NCBI GenBank assembly: GCA_040507985.1
Contig: JBEVNR010000029.1
Location: 1-20,609 of the forward strand
Direction: 5' to 3'
Source of the DNA: JBEVNR01 sp040507985
GTDB taxonomy: Bacteria; Pseudomonadota; Alphaproteobacteria; Rickettsiales; UBA6187
Length of the DNA stretch: 20,609 nucleotides
Below, one piece after another: positions 15,922 to 20,609 of the stretch. The notes under the pieces are model-generated. The model was not told the origin of the DNA. It worked only from the letters and a program-made list of their open reading frames with translations, and made no database searches. Positions within the stretch are counted from its first letter, which is position 1. Each line of letters begins with the position of its first letter. Made by a program: the position numbers and the translations under genes.

Positions 15922-16636
15922 GCTCATCGACAAGTATAGGAAGTTTCTTTTTTTCCCGGGATGGCTCATGCCGGGCGGAAAAGGGGAGGGGCGCTACGCG
16001 CGTTACCCCTCTTACGCGGCATGGCGGCGCGCCATGCTGCGCCTGCGTCCTCAGGGAGTATTCGCTCGCATCGCGGTCGGATGGAGCTTGGGCGCTCAGG
16101 TGGCGGCGCGCGCCGTCGCCGACGGCACGCTTTGCGTCGACGTCCTTGTGCTTATCGGCGCGCCGTTTCGCTTTGTTGACGAACGCTCGCCTTTTGCCTC
16201 GGAAAAACAATGCCTCGCTTTCGCGGAACGTTTTCGCCGGGCGCCGGACGTCACGTTGCGTTCCTTTATCTCGGCGGTGGCGGACGGAAACGAGAAAGCG
16301 ACGGAAATACGAGCGTTCCTGCGCCGAAATCCCTCCCGGGACGGCGCCTATCCGTACCCGTGGCTCGTGAAGGAATTATTTCGTTTCGACGGGGCGCGCC
16401 TGCGCGTTCCTAAAAAACGCATGCCGAAACGTGTGCTGGTCATACATGGCGAAAACGATAAGGTCGTGGCGCCGGCGCAAGCGGCCTTATGGAAAAACAT
16501 ATTCCCGCACGCGAAAATATATATGGTCCCAAACCAAGGTCATGCGGTCGTTTTTGCGAACGGGGAGGGGACGCCGATCAACTTTTCTTCCCTCGTCGCA
16601 CAGGGGGGAAGGTCGCCCAGCGCATATTCGCCGTAG
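15914..16636 (+). CDS. Alpha/beta hydrolase, BioH-like
   Basis: This 240-residue alpha/beta-hydrolase starts at TTG 15914, overlapping the end of nadC by 8 bp. The first strand and oxyanion motif FLFFPGW (11-17) lie before the next ATG (15968), so the longer start is needed. The catalytic triad is visible: Ser58 in GWSLG (56-60), Asp182 in HGENDKVV and His210 in NQGHA. The short N-terminus with 'PGW' and the small lid resemble BioH, which cleaves pimeloyl-ACP methyl ester in biotin synthesis. No other biotin gene is in the window, so the substrate is open. The last 32 codons lie antisense to the rluB-like gene, an unusually long convergent overlap of 97 bp. Confidence 0.8.
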   Translation: MFKLIDKYRKFLFFPGWLMPGGKGEGRYARYPSYAAWRRAMLRLRPQGVFARIAVGWSLGAQVAARAVADGTLCVDVLVLIGAPFRFVDERSPFASEKQCLAFAERFRRAPDVTLRSFISAVADGNEKATEIRAFLRRNPSRDGAYPYPWLVKELFRFDGARLRVPKKRMPKRVLVIHGENDKVVAPAQAALWKNIFPHAKIYMVPNQGHAVVFANGEGTPINFSSLVAQGGRSPSAYSP

Positions 16637-17268
16637 CCGATGCGGATAAGGCGGGTGACTTGCAGTCCGCAATATTCCATGATGGCCCGGATCTCGCGGT
16701 TTTTTCCTTCCCGCAACGTCAATCGATACCATAATTGCGACGCGCGGTCGCGACGTTCGCTTTCGATCTCTATCGGGCGATAGCGAATTCCGTCCACGAC
16801 GGCGCCGCGTTGCGCCTCGCGCATTTTACGCACGTCCGGTCGCCCGAACGCCCGCACCCGATATATGCGCGGCAGAGCGGAGGAAGGCGACGTCATGGCG
16901 TCGGCCACGGCGCCGCTATTGGTGAGAAGAAGCAATCCTTCGGTATTATAGTCAAGCCGGCCCACATATTTGAGCGCTTGCATCTCCGGCGGCAAAAAAT
17001 CGTAAATGGTCGAGCGTCCTTCCGGATCGCCGGCGGAGGTGACGCAGCCCTTGGGTTTATGGAAGCGCCAAATACGCGCCTCCGGCGGAGCGGAGAGGGG
17101 CTTCCCGTCCAGCGTCGCCCTATCCGTTGAGGGAGAGACGCGCACCGCCTTGTCGCGACAGGTTTCTCCGTTTACGGAAACTCGCCCCTCGTCGATCATG
17201 CGTTCGGCGGCGCGACGCGACGCGCCGGCGCACATCGCTATCCACTTCGCGATTTTATGCGTCTCCAT
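16540..17268 (-). CDS. rluB: 23S rRNA pseudouridine synthase, RluB/RsuA family
   Basis: This 242-residue enzyme isomerises a uridine in ribosomal RNA; RluB modifies 23S rRNA next to the peptidyl-transferase centre. An S4 RNA-binding domain (about 4-48, IAKWIAMCAGASRRAAERMIDEGRV) precedes the catalytic domain. That domain has the family strand HKPKG (70-74) and the motif GRLDYNTEGLLLLTN (103-117), whose Asp105 is the catalytic aspartate. EGKNREIR (187-194) and TRLIRIGYG (205-213) are also typical. The C-terminus is short, without the long basic tail of some RluB proteins. The ATG lies 3 bp after the stop of the DUF2066 gene, so both are on one transcript. RluB fits better than RsuA or RluE, but the target base is inferred. 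Confidence 0.9.
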   Translation of the reverse strand: METHKIAKWIAMCAGASRRAAERMIDEGRVSVNGETCRDKAVRVSPSTDRATLDGKPLSAPPEARIWRFHKPKGCVTSAGDPEGRSTIYDFLPPEMQALKYVGRLDYNTEGLLLLTNSGAVADAMTSPSSALPRIYRVRAFGRPDVRKMREAQRGAVVDGIRYRPIEIESERRDRASQLWYRLTLREGKNREIRAIMEYCGLQVTRLIRIGYGEYALGDLPPCATREEKLIGVPSPFAKTTA

Positions 17269-17271
17269 AGG

Positions 17272-18606
17272 CTAGCGCGCCAACGTGACGGTGAAGGCGG
17301 GGGCGTTATAGACGATTCCTGATTTTTCCAGCGCGCGCGACAAGTTTTCTCCGCAGCGATGCACCAGCGTCACCCGCATGTTGCCGGGAATAAGCGAGTT
17401 CGGTTGCACGAAAACGACGCCCGGCGCGGCGCGCAGCCGATTTTCAATCTCCGTCCATTCCTTTAAGTCGTATACGGGAGCGATAAGCGTCAGGGTTTGT
17501 TCGGGAGCGGCGCCGCACCCGACGTCGTATCCGGGATTTTTGAGCGCCGCCTCGCCCGTTCCGGCGTTGGCGGGATTATACACGTATGCGTCTTCTTGCG
17601 GCGCCGGCGACGTTAAGACGTCGTTGCCGTACACGCTTCCCGAGCCGCTGCCGAGCTGCATGCGGTCGAAGGAGGCGCGAACGACGCGCCCGACGAAGCC
17701 TTCCATGTTTTCTCCCGGCGCCGGCGCGTAGCTTTCGACGAAAAGCGGCGCGAAGTCCGGAGAGACGCGGGCGACGCGCAACACGATCGTTCCCGCCGAA
17801 ACGCCGGGCGCGCGCGAAAATTCGCCGAGCGCAATGACCATGACGTCTTTTCCCGGCAGGAACGGCGCCAAGCCTTCCTTTATGCGCGAACGGTCTTCCG
17901 GCGCGAGCACGCCGTTGCGCACGTCGTCTAAAAATAACGGGTGCAAGGTCGGCGCATCGGCGGGAGGGGTCACGGCCTTGCCGGAGGCAATGGCGGCGCT
18001 TCGCCAGGCGCGTTGCCATATATTATCGGCGGCGTCCCATTGCTGCAAGGCGTTGCCGTCGTCGAAGATGGGCAAGACGGCGAGGTTTTTCGATTGGGCC
18101 TGGTTTTGATTGTCGAATTGGTCGCGATATTGCGCGTAGTCGTTGCGCCATTCGCCGGCGGTGGGGGCGGGGTCGGCCACGCCGGCGCCGTCCAGCATGG
18201 CGCGCACCGCCTCGGGCCGAAATTTAAACGCAAAAACGGCCTGATAATGGGTGGCGCTCACTTTTTCGCCCTTGACGTCCATTTCGCTCACCGCAGACCC
18301 GACGGCGCCGTCGTCAAAACGCGACGCGATGGTTTCGGCGTCCTCATACCCTAAGGTTTGCAGTAACTTCACGAACGCCTTGCGCTGCCCTTCCGAAATA
18401 GCTGCCTCCATCGCTTTTTCGCCGCTTGCGGCGTCTTTTCCCGCCTGAATGTCGGTCACGTAATACGGATTGGCCGGCGCGGGAGGCGTCGCGCTTTCGG
18501 CCGGGGCGGCAGACGTTGTCGGCGGCGTTTGAGCGTAACCGCAGGGAATAAGGATAAGAAACGTCGCGCAAGCGGCAAGGGCGTAATAAAACGCGCGGAA
18601 ACACAT
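17272..18606 (-). CDS. DUF2066 exported protein
   Basis: This 444-residue protein starts at ATG 18606, with AGGGAG eight bases upstream. A signal peptide (about 1-25, hydrophobic ALAACATFLILIP ending GYAQ) is followed by a Thr/Pro/Ala-rich linker to about residue 48. The DUF2066 region follows: YYVTDIQAGKDAASGEKAMEAAISEGQRKAFVKLLQTL (48-86) has the family's typical 'A...A...GQR.A...LL..L' helix. NLAVLPIFDDGN and QQWDAADNIWQRAW come next, as expected. A C-terminal alpha/beta segment (about 365-444) follows and is less conserved. The function of the family is unknown; location should be periplasmic. It is first in a unit with rluB, 3 bp apart. A perfect palindrome lies about 50 bp upstream. Confidence 0.82.
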   Translation of the reverse strand: MCFRAFYYALAACATFLILIPCGYAQTPPTTSAAPAESATPPAPANPYYVTDIQAGKDAASGEKAMEAAISEGQRKAFVKLLQTLGYEDAETIASRFDDGAVGSAVSEMDVKGEKVSATHYQAVFAFKFRPEAVRAMLDGAGVADPAPTAGEWRNDYAQYRDQFDNQNQAQSKNLAVLPIFDDGNALQQWDAADNIWQRAWRSAAIASGKAVTPPADAPTLHPLFLDDVRNGVLAPEDRSRIKEGLAPFLPGKDVMVIALGEFSRAPGVSAGTIVLRVARVSPDFAPLFVESYAPAPGENMEGFVGRVVRASFDRMQLGSGSGSVYGNDVLTSPAPQEDAYVYNPANAGTGEAALKNPGYDVGCGAAPEQTLTLIAPVYDLKEWTEIENRLRAAPGVVFVQPNSLIPGNMRVTLVHRCGENLSRALEKSGIVYNAPAFTVTLAR

Positions 18607-18657
18607 GAAGAAAACTCCCTGACTCGACTCGAAGCGCGCCGCCTTATGCGGAACAAC

Positions 18658-18669
18658 GTAAATATTTAC
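18658..18669. promoter_or_regulatory. Perfect 12-bp palindrome upstream of the DUF2066 gene
   Basis: GTAAATATTTAC is a perfect dyad located where the core promoter of the DUF2066-rluB unit would be expected. A TTGAAA lies just upstream on the minus strand, 17 bp from TAAATA within the palindrome. It could be an operator, or chance in AT-rich DNA. Confidence 0.25.
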
Positions 18670-18724
18670 ACCATATTAATATATTTTTCAATGGCGTTGT
18701 TGGGAATGCTTACGCAAGGCGCGG

Positions 18725-19000
18725 CTACGAAGGAACGGGAACGCGGCAATATGCGAGCGCGGCGATAAGGGCGGCGTCGTCGGCGTAAGGGGAGGGGAGG
18801 GGAAGCTGTCCCGTCAGCCAAGGAAAAATATCGTAATCGCTTTCGTCTAAAAATTGCTCGTACAGGGTAAGCGTCGCGTCGCTAAAGGCGTAAATATGCT
18901 TCTCGGGAATGCGCATGAACAGCGCGTCCGTTTCGCGGCATCCGCGATGCGCGCCGCGATAGATGGCTTTTTTGACAATGTTTTCCTTCGCTTCCCTCAT
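18725..19000 (-). CDS. sdhE: SdhE, FAD assembly factor for succinate dehydrogenase
   Basis: This 91-residue protein promotes covalent attachment of FAD to the flavoprotein subunit of succinate dehydrogenase (DUF339, Sdh5/YgfY family). The hallmark AIYRGAHRGCRETD (12-25) contains the RGxxE-type motif needed for flavinylation. It is followed by the family's helical bundle, with YEQFLDESDYDIFPWLTGQ (47-65) near the conserved 'D.DL..WL.G' segment. The ATG at 19000 overlaps the thiG stop in an ATGA junction, so it is translated by coupling. An open frame continues far upstream, but that part is antisense-quality sequence inside thiG, so the ATG at 19000 is chosen. No sdh genes lie in the window. 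Confidence 0.92.
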   Translation of the reverse strand: MREAKENIVKKAIYRGAHRGCRETDALFMRIPEKHIYAFSDATLTLYEQFLDESDYDIFPWLTGQLPLPSPYADDAALIAALAYCRVPVPS

Positions 19001-19776
19001 GACGCCGCCATTATGCCTTGCGCGGGAGACGACGCCTCTCCGTAGCGCTTGCGGGGCATTCGTCCGGCCAAGTAGGCCAATCTGCCGGCGACGACGGCGT
19101 GTTTCATGGCTTCCGCCATTTTGACGGGATGTTTTGCGTGCGCGATGGCGGTGTTCATCAACACCCCGTCGCATCCCAGTTCCATGGCCACGGCGGCGTC
19201 GGAGGCGGTGCCGACGCCGGCGTCGACCAACACCGGCACGTTCGCGTTTTCGACGATGAAACGAATGTTGAGGGCGTTTTGTACGCCTAGCCCCGACCCT
19301 ATCGGCGCCGCCAGCGGCATGATCGCGACGCAGCCCATCTCTTCCAAACGTTTCGCCATGAGCGGATCGTCGGAGCAATATACCATCACGTCGAATCCGT
19401 CTTTAATCAGCGAATCGGCCGCCCGAAGCGTCTCCGGCATGTCGGGGTAAAGCGTGGTTTCGTCGCCCAGCACTTCCAGCTTCACCAGGTTCCACCCGCC
19501 GGCCTCGCGCGCAAGCCGCAAGGTGCGCACCGCGTCGTCGCACGTGAAGCATCCGGCGGTATTCGGCAGATAGACGTATTTTTTGGGATCGAGGTAATCT
19601 TGCAGCATCGGCGCGTTTCTTTCGGCGACGTTGACGCGCCGCACCGCCACGGTGACGATTTCGGCCCCCGACGCCTCTATCGCCGCACGGGTTTCCTCGA
19701 AATCTTTATATTTTCCGGTGCCGACCAGCAGGCGCGACGTAAATTCGCGCCCCGCTACGTTAAAACTGTCCGTCAT
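18997..19776 (-). CDS. thiG: Thiazole synthase
   Basis: ThiG condenses deoxyxylulose 5-phosphate, a glycine-derived imine and sulfur carried by ThiS-thiocarboxylate into the thiazole ring of thiamine. The protein is a TIM barrel. From ATG 19776 it has 259 residues and begins MTDSFNVAGREFTSRLLVGTGKY, the normal family start. An open frame runs to ATG 19851, adding 25 residues without family resemblance, and a TTGACT lies just beyond it, so the shorter start is preferred. Key features are VKLEVLGDETTLYPD, with the Schiff-base lysine, PIGSGLGVQN for phosphate binding, and VDAGVGTASDAAVAMELGCDGVLMNTAIA near the C-terminus. Everything needed for activity is present. ThiS, ThiF and the imine-forming enzyme (ThiO or ThiH) are not in the window. 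It is coupled to sdhE. Confidence 0.95.
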   Translation of the reverse strand: MTDSFNVAGREFTSRLLVGTGKYKDFEETRAAIEASGAEIVTVAVRRVNVAERNAPMLQDYLDPKKYVYLPNTAGCFTCDDAVRTLRLAREAGGWNLVKLEVLGDETTLYPDMPETLRAADSLIKDGFDVMVYCSDDPLMAKRLEEMGCVAIMPLAAPIGSGLGVQNALNIRFIVENANVPVLVDAGVGTASDAAVAMELGCDGVLMNTAIAHAKHPVKMAEAMKHAVVAGRLAYLAGRMPRKRYGEASSPAQGIMAAS

Positions 19777-19835
19777 ATTACGCGTCGCTTTATGGAATAA
19801 TTCCTGAAAATCGTCTCGTTTCAACAAGTGCGCAC

Positions 19836-19864
19836 AGCCTAAATACGGCATGCCAAAAAGTCAA
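19836..19864 (-). promoter_or_regulatory. Weak candidate promoter of thiG-sdhE
   Basis: On the minus strand TTGACT (19859-19864) is a good -35 box. The sequence 17 bp downstream, TAGGCT, is a poor -10. If real, transcription would begin after the upstream ATG at 19851, supporting the start at 19776. No THI-box riboswitch pattern was recognised. Confidence 0.2.
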
Positions 19865-19990
19865 ATTTTTAAAACTCGTTTTTTTTTATTTTTCCGCGTT
19901 CGAGCCTGCGAACGAAAGGGAGCGTAACATAAAAAAACGGTGACGCAAGACAAGAAAAGAGGACAGGGGAGCACAACGTTCCCGGGTCGC

Positions 19991-20494
19991 TTATTCTTGA
20001 TTGAATTGAAGGGAAATCTTGCCGTCATTATCACGTTTCAGAGGTGGAAATTTCCATTCTTTACCTGATTCCCCTTCTTTGTATTGAGTGACGTCGTGTA
20101 TGCCATCTAGGCTTAATAGATGGCACCCGAAATCCTGCTCAATTACTTGGCCGGTTTCATAAGAAATCAATGGAAAATTGGCGCCGGTCGCCTCTTTATC
20201 AGAAGGAGGGGACGTATCGTCGGAGGCTGCGGAGGGTTCGTTCGTAAACGATATGTGGCATGAAGCGGAGCGTAAGTAATGTAGCCTATATTTTCCGGAA
20301 ACCACCATGTACCTCATGCAAAGCGTTACGCCTCCTTTCGGCGGAATCTTATCATCGGCGAATGTAGCGCTAGATTTACAACCAGGCGTTGCTCCGGTTT
20401 TCTCCGCCTCCTCTTCTTTGATAAAATCGCAAATGGATTGCGCCATTTTTTTAAGAGTCTCGTTGGAGATGCCGTTAACGTCTGCTGAAGCCAT
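19991..20494 (-). CDS. Orphan protein of unknown function
   Basis: This encodes 167 residues from ATG 20494 (MASADVNGISNETL). An open frame extends to 20590, but that part covers the likely promoter, so the shorter start is chosen. No Shine-Dalgarno is visible. The N-terminus is helical and charged (ETLKKMAQSICDFIKEEEAEKTG). A beta-rich stretch follows with four cysteines (PGCKSS, LCMRY, ASCHIS, FGCHLL), then a Ser/Asp-rich linker (SAASDDTSPPSDKEA) and a C-terminal strand-rich part ending SLQFNQE. There is no signal peptide or membrane segment from this start. I recognise no family. It stands alone upstream of thiG, with codon use like that of the other orphan genes. Confidence 0.55.
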   Translation of the reverse strand: MASADVNGISNETLKKMAQSICDFIKEEEAEKTGATPGCKSSATFADDKIPPKGGVTLCMRYMVVSGKYRLHYLRSASCHISFTNEPSAASDDTSPPSDKEATGANFPLISYETGQVIEQDFGCHLLSLDGIHDVTQYKEGESGKEWKFPPLKRDNDGKISLQFNQE

Positions 20495-20560
20495 GGTGCA
20501 GAGGAAGGTACGAACGAGAAGGGAGAGAACTCGGTACAGATGAAACTTTAGGATGCCGCC

Positions 20561-20590
20561 AGCATAGGCGACCGGGACGTATGAATGCAA
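20561..20590 (-). promoter_or_regulatory. Candidate promoter of the 19991-20494 gene
   Basis: On the minus strand TTGCAT (20585-20590) and TATGCT (20561-20566) are 18 bp apart, each matching consensus at four positions. The leader would be about 60 nt and pyrimidine-rich, like that of the gene at 13695. Confidence 0.3.
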
Positions 20591-20609
20591 GCTGTTTTTC
20601 AGGGTAAAC

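Noticed and set aside
18725..19378. 217-codon frame as a long version of sdhE
   Set aside because: The first 126 codons are an Arg-rich shadow inside thiG. Family similarity starts only at the methionine at 19000.
19897..19914. Hairpin CGTTCG-N6-CGAACG upstream of thiG as terminator or thiamine riboswitch
   Set aside because: No T-run follows on either strand, and I could not find the conserved THI-box core nearby. It is only a 6-bp stem.
1..20609. CRISPR arrays, tRNA or rRNA genes
   Set aside because: No regularly spaced repeats and no cloverleaf or rRNA-like sequence were recognised on reading. A tRNAscan or Rfam search could not be run.

Overview
The window looks like chromosome from an alphaproteobacterium. 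The best pointers are a two-domain Nfu protein of the mitochondrial/alphaproteobacterial type, SdhE, a DUF2066 protein, and ordinary NadC and ThiG. This is inference from protein families; no rRNA or other phylogenetic marker is present. The conserved genes use codons rich in G/C at the third position. Four orphan genes are visibly more AT-rich and match no family I know with confidence. Together with an IS110-family remnant and palindromic repeats, this suggests a host-associated or mobile-element-rich lineage.

Layout. (1) 1-550: the 3' end of an IS110-type transposase, then non-coding DNA with a 139-bp inverted-repeat element. (2) 550-2781: two convergent orphan genes. (3) 2896-4321: a small exported protein (-) and the Fe-S carrier Nfu (+). 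(4) 4357-10768, all minus strand: a type IV pilus / type II secretion-like inner-membrane machine. Its order is ATPase (GspE/PilB), platform protein (GspF/PilC), a PilM-PilN-like fusion (GspL-like), a PilO/GspM-like protein and a PilP/GspC/GspB-like protein. It forms two transcription units, and each is preceded by the same 41-bp promoter-like block. (5) 10855-13477: a YraQ/ArsP-type (DUF318) permease and a DcaP-like outer-membrane porin, both minus. (6) 13695-14936: an orphan with a possible YdcF-like (DUF218) core behind a near-consensus promoter. (7) 15076-17268: nadC and a BioH-like alpha/beta hydrolase (+), the latter overlapping an RluB-type pseudouridine synthase (-) tail to tail by 97 bp. 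(8) 17272-19776: the DUF2066 exported protein, sdhE and thiG, all minus. (9) 19991-20494: a last orphan gene.

How they work together. The pilus/secretion block is one machine: cytoplasmic ATPase, membrane platform and an inner-membrane alignment complex. The window holds no pilin, prepilin peptidase or secretin, so those must lie elsewhere. The other genes are housekeeping: NAD (nadC), thiamine (thiG), flavinylation of succinate dehydrogenase (sdhE), Fe-S delivery (nfu) and rRNA modification (rluB). The most distinctive signal is the matched pair of promoter blocks in front of the two halves of the pilus machine.
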